NCBI GenBank assembly: GCA_903772945.1
Contig: CAICTM010000091.1
Coordinates: forward strand, 60,758 to 124,757
Direction of reading: 5' to 3'
DNA length: 64,000 nt
From: Seminavis robusta
Lineage: Eukaryota > Bacillariophyta > Bacillariophyceae > Naviculales > Naviculaceae
Part shown: positions 23,427 through 35,306 of the stretch, one piece after another
Numbering within the stretch: the first letter of the stretch is position 1
Layout: each line of letters starts with the position of its first letter
The notes under the pieces: generated by a model
The model's input: only the letters and a program-made list of their open reading frames with translations
What the model was told of the DNA's origin: nothing
The model's database searches: none
Translations under genes and position numbers: made by a program

Positions 23427-26400
23427 ATGTCAACTCCACTACGAGTAATCCAAAAGAACGAAGTCCGTTGGCAAGATGAGCCTCAGGATGATGATGATGA
23501 TGATGGCAAAGATGGCAACATGAGTGTGAACAGTGCGGACTCGTTGTTGTCTGAAGAGAGCGTGGAAGCCGACGAGGAACACGACGATTTGGAAGATGAG
23601 CACGAAAAGATCAAGAAATCCATTCTAAGCAAGAAGGACTTGAAAGCCGTGTGGCGCTTACGGTGTGGCGTGACGATTGTCTTGTTGGGAACGGCCAGTG
23701 CCGTGTGTGCGTTGATCTATAGCATTACGGCCACGGGGGACGACGAAGACTTTGAAGCGCAGTACCGCACCAACGCCGTCAAGGTCGTGCAGAGCTTTGA
23801 AGCCGTCTTGACCAAGATTACCATTATCAGTCAACTTGCCATTGCCGTCACGGCCGAAGGCATTCAACAGCAAAACAATTGGCCATTCATCACTCTGTCG
23901 GCTTTTCAGGAACGAGCACGAGCCGCCATGGACTCGTCGCAAGCGCTCTACGTGTCCATCAATCCACTCGTCACGGTAGACCATTTGGAACAGTGGGAAG
24001 AGTTTGTGCTAGATGGCCAACAGAACCACTGGATGTAAGTACTCTATACAGGGCTATCTAGGCTAGCTAGCTAGACAGGGTAGCTAGGCTACCTAGACTA
24101 GCTAGCTAGATCAGGGCCGTGTCTCACTCTGTCTTTTTATCATTCTTAGTGCCGAAGGACACGCGTTGCAGCAAGAGTTGGGCATTGACGACCTCGAAGA
24201 CGACGAAGCCGTTGCCCGTACGTGGGGCTACCAAAATCGTACTGAAGTCGTCGCACCCATGCACACGTTTACCGCCACGGGATCCCCCATACTCTCCAGT
24301 GGACTCTACCCGGCACCCGATCTCATGCTACCGCGGTGGCAAACATCGCCCGTCCTCTATGCCAATTGGGTCAATGAAGATTTGTTTCATCGCAAAGATG
24401 GAGGAGAATTGGCGCAAGAGTGCTTTGACAAACAAGCCGTCATTGTAGGGCGCTTTCACATGGTTCCTCCCGGAACCATCAATTCCAGCAATCTCGAAAC
24501 GGCGTTCTTCGCGACACTCCGATCCATGAATTCCGGGGCACCCGTTTATCATCACGGGGATCCCATGGCACACGCTGTATTTCCCATCTTTGACAGTCTA
24601 TCATCCACCAATACCAACACATCCACCAGTACCAAACAAATGGTCGCCATGATTGCCGCCACGTTTCGCTGGAAATTCTTTTTCCAAGAGGTCCTGTCCG
24701 GATACGATTCCGTCACACTTGTATTGCACAACGACTGCGACGGCGCATTTACCTACGAAATTCACGGTCCCAGTGTCCGGCTCGTGGGACAAGGCGATTA
24801 TCACAACACCGAGTTGGACCATTTCCTGTACGAAGCACGCCTCGAAAACACGGTTTTGAAGGATGGCACTGTGGAAGGACTCGGGTTTAATCAAGACAAT
24901 TGTCCTTACTCCATTCGCGTCTATCCCACGGATGACTACAAAGAGTCCTTCGAGTCCTACAACCCCGCCATTCTCACCATGACCATTGCCGCCACATTTG
25001 CCGTACTCATGGTCCTCTTTGGAGTATACGACAGAATTGTCGATCACCGACAAAAACAAGTCTTGCACAAGGCTACCAAATCCACGGCCCTTGTGGCGTC
25101 GCTCTTTGTAAGTTTGTGCAAGTTCGTGCTCTCACAGTGTCATGTCATTGCATGGATCCCTCATCCGGGTTATTCTTGTGGTTTGTTTTGTGGTTTGTGT
25201 AGCCCAAGCAAATCCGAGATCAGCTTTTGGGAGAGGCTACCGGAGGAGGTGCTGGAAATTTCAAGGGGTTTGAAAACCGTGATCCAAATGCACCCATTGC
25301 CGATCTATATCCGCACTGCACTGTCTGTAAGTTTCATGTCCCGTTATTGCATTATTGCATTGCTACCGGTAGATTGTGTGGTTGCTTGTGTGCGTGGCCT
25401 TTTTTCGTATGGTACTAGTACTCAACTCAGATTCGATTCATCATGTTTGCCAAACCAGTTTTCTGCGACATTGCGGGATTCACGGCTTGGTCATCTACCA
25501 GGGAACCGGCGGAGGTGTTCGAATTGCTGCAGACTCTTTATGGGGCCTTTGACGAAAGTAAGTTACTGGCTAGTAGTTTCCACGACAATCATTGCTCCGA
25601 GCTTGTACCATGCAGTACTGAAGTTTGAATGATATCGACGCTTGATGTGCTGTGCAAAAGTCTCACTAACGAGTATCCCTCCTTTCCACGCTCCTCGCAG
25701 TCGCCAAGAAGAGGAAGGTGTTCAAAGGTTGGTTACAGTTTTGCTTAGAATTTTGCACTGCCCGTGTTCAATTCTGATTCTGATTCTCTTGCCATGACCT
25801 ACACTCGACCCGCCAATCCACTTTCCCAGTCGAGACAATTGGGGATTCATACGTTGCCGTCACGGGCTTACCGGAGGCACAGCCATTGCACGCGATCCTC
25901 ATGGCAAAGGTGAGTCGAGTCCCTGTATCAGTTAGTCAGGTGGCAAGTAGTCGACAAGTCTTGACTTACATGAGCTCACAATCTCTTGTCCCGTACCAAA
26001 AAGTTTGCTTCGGACTGTATCGAACGAATGAATCGAGTGGTGGGGGTGTTGAGGAAAAAACTCGGACCCGACACATCCGAGCTGGGAATGCGGGTGGGGA
26101 TGCACAGGTAGGTCCCTTTGTTTTGCATCTGTGTGGGCGACGTAAAAGATCAAGCCTGCAACAGCTCACAATCCTTTGTCGTGTCCTTCGTCGCTACAGC
26201 GGTCCTGTAACTGCGGGTGTACTCAAGGGCGACCGTGCACGATTTCAGCTGTTCGGAGATGTGAGTAAACCCTGCAAGGACGCACATTCAACCTTTTGCT
26301 GTGGAATGGAATCTAAACTAACATTTTGTTCTCTTTGGAATGATCAGACGGTCAATACTGCTGCTAGAATGGAAAGGTAGGCTTTCGCAGACTTTGGCGC

Positions 26401-28432
26401 CAATGAAGCTTCTCCAAAGACCTGAAATCTAACCCGACTTCTGCTGCTTCTGACCACATCGCAGTAATGGTGCCAAGAACAAGATCCAAGTTTCCTATTC
26501 AACGTATGATGAGCTAGTGAAGCAAGGAAAAGAACATTGGTTGACGCCTAGGGACGACCTTGTGCAGGCGAAGGGCAAGGGAGCGATGCAGGTACGAACG
26601 AACGATGGGCGTGTCGTCATTGCTGCAACAATTCGAGCTAACGAAATCTCACCCAAATCGACGACGGTACTTAGACGTATTGGTTAGTCATACCAGACAA
26701 AAGCTCGAGAGGGGGGTCAACGACACAATCATCATCCGTGCGTTCAGCCAATAGCGGACAAATCCCGGGCAGCGTGATGGTCGGCGACGACGACGATATT
26801 TGCTGCCAGCACGGTGAGAAGGAGAAAAACATATCTCCCGCTGAAGAGGCAGAGAAGGAATCTCGGCTTGTAGAATGGTAAGAGCTGCAAGCGAAGGAGC
26901 AACTTGTCTCAAGAGCATGATGCGCTAACTCTCTCCGATTACGTTGCGGCGGATCAGGATTGTCAAGACTCTGAAGGAAGAATTGCAAAAGCTGGCTTTC
27001 ACGAGGAAGCAAGTGAAGGCAACGACATTCAAAGCCAAGCATCCTTACAGACGACAATCCTCGATAGAAGAGGTCTCCGAAGTTCTCGTTCTTTCGAAGG
27101 TCCCTGCGCCCAACGTCGATGTTGGAATGGATGTTGGGCAGGAAGTGGTCTCCGAGCTCACCGAGTATGTCCAAGCAATTGCAAACATGTACAATGTGAG
27201 TCAAAACGCAGCTCTCGTTTGCTCGTCCCCTCTTTCTAGGAGTTCGAGAATCGATCTCACCTCGCGTCGAATCGAATCCACTTTCTAATATGTTTCATCC
27301 AATCCAAAGGATAACGCGTTCCATTGCTTTGAGCATGCCTGTCACACAACAATGGCTGCCAGCAAGTACTTGAAGAGGCTAGTTGCACCTAGGGGCCATG
27401 AGTACATACAGAGGATCAAGTCCGACCGGTTAACCACTTTGGCAATCCTCTTTAGTACGCTGATACACGATGCAGACCACCGCGGCGTGAGTAATAACAG
27501 GCTCATCGAGGAAGACGAGCAGATTGCGGCCAAATACGGAAATAAGAGCCCCGCAGAGCAAAACAGCCTTGATACGGCCTTCGAGCTACTCATGGACGAT
27601 GAAAAGTTCCATGCTCTCAAGGAATGTTTGTTCCATTCCAACCAAGATCTGCAACACTTCCGCCAGGTGCTCGTGAACAGCATAGTTGCTACCGATATCT
27701 TTGATGCCGAACTGCAGAAGCTCCGAAAAGAGCGTTGGGAGAAGGCTTTCTCTTCGAGCAAGGAATACAGATCGTCTGGAGAAGACTTGGATGACCTTCG
27801 ATCTTCTGTCATCATTGAGCACATCATGCAAGCCTCGGACATCTCGCATACGATGCAGGTAAGCTTGCGGTCGCTTTGGCTGAAAGATTGTGTTGTTGCT
27901 CTCCTCTCACCGTAGAACTTGTCTTTGGAAACAGCACTGGAACGTCTACAGAAAATGGAATTCCAAGTTGTTTGAGGAGGTTTACAGTGCCTATATTGCT
28001 GGGCGCTCCGAGCAGGACCCGTCACGTTTCTGGTACCAAGGGTGAGTTTGTGTTCAAAGTGCAGCGTCCCTCTTCCTACCCTTTTCCCTCCCATTCATTA
28101 CCCTTACATTTTCGTTTGTATCCTTCTTCAGGGAGATTGGATTTTTTGACAATTACGTCATTCCTCTTGCCAAGAAGTTGAAGGAAAGCAATGTTTTCGG
28201 GGTCAGTAGTGACGAGTGTCTCAACTGGGCACTGAAGAACCGGGACGAGTTTCAAGCCTGCGGTGAAGAAATCGTATCAGAAATGATCCAGGAAGTGAAA
28301 AGTAAGTTTCCTTCTTCTGGACCATCAATCTCTACAAAAGACATTACAGAGATGATGACGACCGAAAGCGCTTCTAGTTGCCTCGAAGGAAGTGACCACA
28401 AGCACAAGACGGTGTTTGAGCTGGATGTATAG
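23427..28432 (+). CDS. Receptor-type nucleotide cyclase fused to 3',5'-cyclic-nucleotide phosphodiesterase
   Basis: I could splice fifteen exons in frame by eye: 23427-24034, 24150-25107, 25203-25326, 25459-25557, 25701-25727, 25830-25909, 26004-26107, 26200-26260, 26348-26376, 26465-26591, 26675-26877, 26958-27195, 27310-27858, 27935-28041 and 28132-28432. All introns are GT-AG and the total is 1204 residues. Order: acidic cytosolic tail; TM1 (about 78-98); a roughly 330-residue extracellular sensor region, possibly CHASE-like; TM2 near 500; class III cyclase domain; HD-type phosphodiesterase (about 887-1204). The cyclase shows both metal-binding Asp motifs (FFCDIAGFTAWS and VETIGDSYVAVTGLP) and LFGDTVNTAARMES. 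The Glu of KVETIGD favours guanylate over adenylate, but the usual guanylate Cys before LFG is Gln-Leu here, so substrate is uncertain. The phosphodiesterase has AFHCFEHA and LIHDADHRG metal ligands. One protein would both make and degrade the messenger. Confidence 0.92.
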
Positions 28433-29239
28433 AGTTTGCTGCAGCTTGCCATTTGGTATGTTACGGTAGGGCGTCCTCTGCCCAGAGAAACATCGCCCAT
28501 ACCACAAACGACACACGAACAAAACGCCCAGGCAACCGAAGAAAGTGAACATACGGCATTGCAACCAAGATTTCCTTTCTCCGTGGCACCAAGGTGTATT
28601 GTACTTCGCGGGCTTTCGACGGCGAGCCTCCTCCTAGACGTACACGGGAAAGGGAGTGGTTACTATCTTCCATGGGCCTTTGGCCGCCTCTTTGCTCTCT
28701 AATGCCACTCTCTGTTCTCTAAACCATCCCATGAAATAGTGCTTTCTGTCTCATCCATGTCCGTAGCTGCGTGTCCGTGTTCGATGCTGCTGGTCGCCTG
28801 TTCTTATGAACACTGTTCTTATGAACACGAGAAAGCCACGATCGAGTTTTGGACCGTAAAAGGAAGCATTTGATGTTCAGTCGAGTGATGCACCTTTTCC
28901 CAAATTCTCTCCTTGGTCCTTGTGTTCTCTCTGGTCTCTTCACCGCTGCGTTCAGCAAGCCAGCTCTGGCTCAGCAACATGCAACTCGACCGCTTCATAA
29001 TTGAAAGCGCTAGCTAGTAGCGCCATGCCTGAAGCCTGCAAAAGAGATTCATTTCGACAGTTGTAGCCACAGTGACTATTGCCAATTTTGCACCATTCAC
29101 CAGAACACTCCACTCTTTTGGATCAGTGGACCACCTGCTATGCATTGTCATGCGAGGAAGGTTTTGGCCTGGGGATCCCATGTGCTGAAGGAAGCAAATC
29201 AACTCCCTTTGGCCCGTGTGTTGGCCCTCAATTTATCTC
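28433..29239. other. Intergenic, no gene recognised
   Basis: Short ORFs only. TTCTTATGAACAC is repeated in tandem near 28800-28826. The 3' untranslated region of the cyclase gene lies at the left end. Confidence 0.4.
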
Positions 29240-30368
29240 CGTGGATCCCGCAATGATCCACTCAATACAAGTGATAGCAATCCCAACAATGATTTGGAGC
29301 GTTCTGGCCTTGCATCAATCGAAGAGTCGGCCCGTTGGCGCCTCAAGGTCAAGTCGAAGTTGGCTTCGTGGGATCCGGAAAACGAAGAACAATGGGGGAA
29401 GGTCACGGAGGTCACATTGCCACTCGCAATCTGTTAATGAGCATTCCCACCGTTGATGCATGCCCAAGGATTGTTAGGTGCAGCTGTGGCTGCCCTCTTT
29501 CTGGTCTTTACCTGAAACACATCCTTCTTTCATACATCGGCAGAAGTTCAAATTGCTCACAAGTTTTTGGCCGTCTTATTGACGTGTTCGGCTGAGCATT
29601 TAATCCTCTGGTATGTCAGCCCACCCATCGTGAGAGAGGGCGTTCGCAAGCAAGGTGAAATGTTCCACAACAAGCACACTTGGATCATGACCTTTATCTA
29701 CATCATGTCATTTTCCTGTTTCATCGGATACGCCGCTGTCTTTCCCAAACTCATTGAGTTTGCCTACGGAAAATCACCGGAATGGGGATGCAGTGATCAG
29801 CAAGGTGTCTTTACCGCCGGGGAGCCGAAGATGACTGTTTGGATCACGGAGGAACATGGACGAAAGAAGTCATTGTCAATCCGGATGCACCCAATCCATT
29901 CTCCTATGCGTGGATTGGTGCGGGAGTGGGTTCCCTCTTGCGTCCCGTAGGAGGCATGGCAGCCGATGCCTGGGGTGGCGCCAATTGCACAATGGTGCTT
30001 ACTCTGTGGCTCGCGGCCATCAGCATGTGGCTGGGTTCTCTCCTCAAAAGAACAGTTACCCTGGATCACCCCGAAGACACATTTGCACTGTTTGTCTTTC
30101 TCTCGTTGAATGTGTTCATTTCTGCGGGTGGAATCAATGGAACAAGTTTTCGAACCATTGGTGTACTCTATGATACCAAGCTCGCCGGACCGGTCTTGGG
30201 TTGGACAAGCGCCATGGGAAGTTATGGTGCCTACATCTTCCCAGAGCTCTTTGATATTGCCATTGAATCCAACAGCCCTGCAAAGACGTTCTATGGCCTG
30301 GCATGCTACTATTTAATATGTGCCGGTCTGAATTGGTGGACCACAAGCCGAACGTCGAGGTGTTTAGG
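29240..30368 (+). pseudogene. Broken, internally deleted copy of the NarK-type transporter
   Basis: This is a diverged copy of the transporter gene at 19683-21636 in inverted orientation. It starts inside the N-terminal tail (DPLNTS...DLERSGLASIEESARW..KVKSKLASWDPENEEQW) without the ATG. It reaches RNLLMSIP at about 29445, then jumps directly to the HAQGLLG region of the second half, so about 240 codons plus the intron are deleted. Other lesions are one-base losses near 29397 and 29820, an in-frame TGA at about 29508 where the intact gene has an Arg codon, and an 11-bp deletion near 30340 that shifts the last residues. Between them the matching stretches remain easily readable (for example SPPIVREGVRKQGEMF and TFPELFDIAIESNSP-like text). 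It cannot encode a transporter. Confidence 0.9.
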
Positions 30369-31819
30369 AGGGAGGGGTCTTTCTCAGGGAGGGGAATCCA
30401 TGCCTCAATGGAGGTCTTGTAGATACTAGCCTACCTACGCCGTTGCCTTGTCAAACAACCCAACTCTTCTTTCAGCCAGCATTCTTCTCAACAGGAGACA
30501 GAGCAAAAGGTCTTGATCAGGCTCCAAGGTAGCCCATTACGGTTTTGCGAACTGATCATGCTGAGTAGCTCTTGTCTCTTGCTTTGGTTCGTCCTCGAGC
30601 AGCATGTAAGGGCCGTGCTCTGTTGGGGGTGTAGCCATTTAAGGTTCCTCTGATATCTCAGCCAGTGCTCGCTCTTGGGCTGTTGGTTTGTTGGCTGGAT
30701 CGTTCTCGTGCAAGGTAATGTTGGTTCTTCTGTTTGGCGGGTTGCCGTTAGCGTTGGTTCTTCTGTCTTGCAGCTCTCGTTTCAGCTAAGCAAACAGTGG
30801 CACATCAAACCCTTGTCTCTTCCTCGTAGGCATATCTGCTCAATGTTCGTTGGCCGTAGACAATGGTGATTTGGCCGTTCGGATTGGAGTCTCGTCAACA
30901 ACAGGTACGGTCCGCCAGTGAACAGCATGCATGCCACTAGTAGTTCTTTGCTCTTCGGAGTCAACATGTCCTCGACCACTTCGCTGAACCCTCCCTGGCC
31001 AATTCGTAGGTGAGAATATCTGATTCACATTTGCGCAGCTCCCTACCGCATACCAAGTCTCGAGGCTATCGTATCAAACTGGAGAGCAACGTGGTAGAAC
31101 AAATACTTGATTCTATCTATTCACAGATCTGCAGTCGGGAACTCTACAGCCAGCGGCAATGAGCTTTTCTGGGAAGGGGCTCTTGTGCCAGTTTAAATTG
31201 CTTGCGTTGCGCACAGACAAGTCGGAATCACAGATGGAGCCTCAGAGACGGTTTGCAGTCGACAGCAAACGAGTGGATCCCTGATGATGGGAGCACATTT
31301 CTAAAAACCATAAGAAGCCACGGAACAAAACATGTCTGAGTGTGCCCCTGCACATCTGAAGGCATACATTGATACAGCTTTCTTGGCCGCACAGCTCTCT
31401 ACTACTTCATGTTTCTACGATAGCTCTCTGGGTTCGTTTCTAATCTGGGTACGATGGACGGAGACGGGCCAACGTTTGTGAGCACACTTACTTGTCAAAG
31501 TTTACGTCGTGGAAAAGGTGTGTTCATGTGCCGCCTAAAATAGTACTCACAGAACAGACGTGACATTGAAGATGAGGGGCATTTGTTTCTTAATTATCGT
31601 AAATCTAACATGATCAGCATCTCACATTTTGACCAAATTTCGAAGCGAACGTGTCGTGCGGTTCTGGGACAGTCGGGGAAACCATCATGAAGAATCTTCA
31701 AACACGGCAGTGTCAAGGTCAAGCAAAGCTCGAAGGCCACTCTCGAACGATCATCTTCTCGCAATCACAAAATCCCCTCAAAAAGCGAATCAAAGCAGAC
31801 GCAACAGCAGCAACAGAAA
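30369..31819. other. Intergenic, no gene recognised
   Basis: Short ORFs on both strands with no domain. The segment from about 31760 is open in the frame of the following repeat ORF, so that gene could start somewhat upstream of 31820 or have a 5' exon here. Confidence 0.4.
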
Positions 31820-32197
31820 ATGCCGCTACCCACCACCACACAAAGCACCAAGAGGCCCCTGAAGAGGACCCAAGCCCTCGGCATCATTCACCGTCCCATG
31901 CCAAACCAAGAACCTTTCACGCACAAGGCCCCCAAACGAACAGAGTCCAACGGCATTATGCACCGCCCATCGAGCTGCCCCTTGCCTACACACAGAGCCA
32001 CGCCCAAGCGCACCGAGTGTGAGGGAATTATGCATCGCAAAACTAGCCCTAACTGCCCCAGGAGAATCCCACGAAGGACCCAAGCACACGGCATCATGCA
32101 CCGTGTGCCCAATGACCCACCTCTTTCGGCCGGCCGAAGGCCCCCAAATAGGTCCATGGCGTTTCGCGTCTTGCTTCGGCGAGAGCGAAGCACCTAA
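31820..32197 (+). CDS. Small basic protein with four P-[KR]-R-T-x3-G-I-[IM]-H-R repeats
   Basis: The predicted protein has 125 residues from the first ATG; the frame is open upstream with a glutamine run. Four copies of a 12-residue motif are spaced by about 8-15 residues: LKRTQALGIIHR, PKRTESNGIMHR, PKRTECEGIMHR and PRRTQAHGIMHR. The copies differ mainly at synonymous positions (GGC/GGA for Gly, ATC/ATT for Ile, CAC/CAT for His, CGT/CGC for the last Arg, and four different Lys-Arg codon pairs). Conserved peptide with varied codons is evidence that the frame is translated. I do not recognise the family. There is no signal peptide or membrane segment from the chosen start. The basic residues at both ends of each unit could suit nucleic-acid binding or proteolytic processing. 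It stands alone, just upstream of a dead Copia element. Confidence 0.5.
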   Translation: MPLPTTTQSTKRPLKRTQALGIIHRPMPNQEPFTHKAPKRTESNGIMHRPSSCPLPTHRATPKRTECEGIMHRKTSPNCPRRIPRRTQAHGIMHRVPNDPPLSAGRRPPNRSMAFRVLLRRERST

Positions 32198-32936
32198 ATA
32201 AATCCATACGAATGTCTTAAAAATTGAATAACCGCTCTTATAATCCCTCCGCCAACCATCACATCTGTGAGATGTGATCGCGATGTCACATCGAGATCAA
32301 CCTCAACCCTAATGAAGATCTACCTCGTAGCGTAATTCCCCTCTATTTTAGTTCATACTTTTACGTCGAACTCCCCACCATGTCATCCTTCACATCGACC
32401 TCAGTTCGTAGGTTATGAGCCCAAAGCGTCATCGTTCTCGCAGTGAAGATATCGCGTAGTGTAGAGCAGGGCGAAGCCGTGATCTACGCTTACACCCACA
32501 TCGAGCTGCAATGACGGGACGATGCGATTTGGAAGATGACAACAACAACATGGTGTTGTTGATCCACTCCGCCGTGGTAAAGCGGATGGATTTCGAGCTC
32601 GAGTTTCTCCTGGAAATTCGAACTCAGCGTGAAGTATCCAGCACATCAAGATGGCGATGTGACTGTTCTAACTACCGTTTAAGGGGTAGATTGACTGAGC
32701 TCTTATTCGCACAGCAGTACGTCGATGACGCTGCTGACACGAAGAACAAGCTCAATCTCGATCCTAGCCATCGGATTGGGTCAGGAGACGGCTGCTAACT
32801 GCAGCTGGTGACACCTCCTGGTCAATCTGACACCCCCGTGATCTCACCCGAAAGATCCTGAACAAGGTGATGTTTTCGACGTCGAAATCGAGCTAGCACA
32901 CAGCGAGATAACGACTAGAACAACAACGAGATCACC
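32198..32936. other. Region upstream of Copia gag; no LTR recognised
   Basis: The 5' LTR and leader of the + strand Copia element should lie here. I find no segment that matches sequence downstream of its RNase H. A short palindrome-like pair (ATGTGATCGCGATGTCACAT) lies at about 32273-32292. Confidence 0.4.
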
Positions 32937-34963
32937 ATGACGACCAACTACAACAGCCAGACACCGCTACCTTATCGTGCTACACGTAGGTCTTCCGGTA
33001 TGTTTGGTATGAGCGACCTCGAATTCCAAGAACGATCTCGTCGCCTGAGTATGCAAATTCCTAGGGACCCCGTTGTTGACGAGCTACCGCCCGTTACAAC
33101 TCCCACGGAACGAGCTCGCGCTGTACAATTTGCGCAAACTCAAGCTCATGGTGACGCACAACGACCCCAGCGTCTGTTCCAGCAACGCCTCGCGTTCCCC
33201 CGCAGACTGCCCCATCAGCTGTCAGTACTACCCCGGTTGTACGTCCACCTCCGATTGGTCACGTCGGATCCTGAAGCTTCCAACACCTGCTGCGACGCCA
33301 GCTCCGGCTGCCTCGCCAGCTCCAGCTCCTGCTGTGGAAACAGCCTCGATCCGGCTGGTACGACCACGACTCCCGCTCCAGATACAACTGTTCCGGTGGT
33401 GTGGAGGTGGTGGTGATGCTAATCCACCTAACCTGACCCTGACGTTGATCACCTCCTTGTGACGGACGCCTCATAGAAATTGAACTGGTTCCTCACCCCA
33501 GACTCCATCTCGATGGTGAACAAAGCGGACAGGATTCACTTCGACCACAGGCGCGCCAAACCTTCATCAATAAGGCAACATCCTACACCGTTCTAGGAAA
33601 GGACAACAAGCTAGTTGAGCAACCTACTGACCTCGACACCAATGGTCTCATCACGGCTGTTGAGCGGTCTGACCGCAATTCGAGCTCCTTAGGACTCAAT
33701 GAAACACTTCGACCTGTTTGATGTCTTCCAAATTGTGACTCCAAAGGATGAAGAGTTCGGCTTCACCTACAGTTCGAAGACAGAAGGAAACCAATGGATT
33801 TGTTACAGTATGCTCCCAAGATACACCTGAGGCTGTGGCTTTGAGCAACTACTTCTATAATTCCTGTGTGCGCGTAAGCACCTGTGCCTATGTGAGTGAA
33901 AACATGTCCCTAACCTTCACTCTTCTGCAGAACAACACAGACCCCAAACTGTTGCAGAAGGTTACCGAGTAAACAGCTGGCCTGAGACCTGTCATGGTGG
34001 GCCTTTGCTGTTCGCTCTGTTGTATCGTCATATCCAGCATCCCAGAGTGCCATACAAAATGTGCGAGAGTCATTGAATTCCCTCAAGATCAAGGACATCC
34101 CCATGGAAGATGTGGATGTGGCGGTGAATAAGATATCCACGTCTACACCTTGCTTGAGACCATTCCAATGACCTGATGAACTATGTACCCTCAGACTTCT
34201 CAGAGAAAGTGCTCCACATTCTGGCTACCTCCAGTGCCCTGAGTCAACAAGGCTTTCATCAAGAGGATTGAAGAAGTCAAAGCTGAGCTGATTGTCGTGG
34301 AAGTACCCCTATCTGGCCTGAGATCAAAGTGATATGTGACAAGCTAAGAACATGTATCGTCGGATCAAGCAGAGTGACAAGGGATGGCTTACCAAGACCA
34401 AGGCAAACAGAGCGCATTCAATGCCAACTCTGGCAGCTCTGGCTCAGGGGGATCCGGTACCGATTCCAACGCAAGTGCTGGAACTGTGATAGCCCCGATC
34501 ACCTCCTTCCTCAATGTCCCAAACCAAGAATCAGGACAAGATTGACAAGCACAGGCAAGCCCTCAAGGATGCCAAGAAGGCTCGCTCAACAGGAAACTCT
34601 CAGAGTGGATCACACAGTGCTCCTCGCGAGCGCCAACGCAAGACAGGAGAAGATGGACGCCCAATGATCCTTTCCAAGAAAGGAGCCTGGGTGGTGGATC
34701 AGAAAGAGTTACACAACCGCGACAAGGCACAGATTAAGGAAGTGCTGTCTTACACGGCCTCCAAACTGGAAGCCAAAAGGCATCTGCCCTTCAAGCAGCT
34801 GATGCTTCCAATTCTGATTCCACCCCTCCTCCTGCCACTGGAACTGACAGGGCTTCTGAAGTTGCCCGGATTCAGGCCAGTCTGGCTAAGGTCCAAGCCA
34901 GATTCCAGTGATTTCACCGTGTGTTGGATTCCTGGATGCGTTCCTGGTCCCACATCGTGGTAG
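32937..34963 (+). pseudogene. Copia gag (frameshifted)
   Basis: It starts at an ATG at 32937 (MTTNYNSQTPLPYRATRRSS) and decays through several frames. The only motif I recognise is a zinc knuckle, CWNCDSPDHLLPQC (CX2CX4HX4C), at about 34471-34512 in a frame that opens at 34329. Assignment to gag rests on this knuckle and on position directly upstream of protease and integrase. Confidence 0.65.
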
Positions 34964-35306
34964 GACTCTGCGGTCTGGCTGCATTCGTGCATCCATTCCA
35001 ATGGCCCCCACCTTGGTCCAGACCATCCCCCACCTTTTGATTTGGTGGTGGTTGGATCCTACACCACACTTTTCCCTGCCGTTCTTATCCTTCAAGCTGT
35101 CGTTCGAGTTTACGAAGGCGCAATGACACCACCCCTGGGTGGTTGACCTGCCTCGTTACTGGACTTCCAAGACCCTCATCTTACATGCTGGTTCATCTAC
35201 CTTTCTTCGTCCAATTGTTACCTCGTTTGGTGACAGGGGATGGGATTGGTGGACCTACTTCGACTGGTTGTGCAGTCACCGGCACAGGTTACCATATGGA
35301 TGAAAT

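Noticed and set aside
25443-25628. ORF starting MFAKPVFCDIAGFTAW as an independent cyclase start
   Set aside because: It spans an intron end. The acceptor AAACCAG|TT gives CTV-FFCDIAGFTAW in frame with the preceding exon.
29204-29250. Similarity between CCCTTTGGCCCGTG...CCTCAATTT and the retroelement fragment near 18736
   Set aside because: The match is short and interrupted; I cannot separate it from chance without an alignment.
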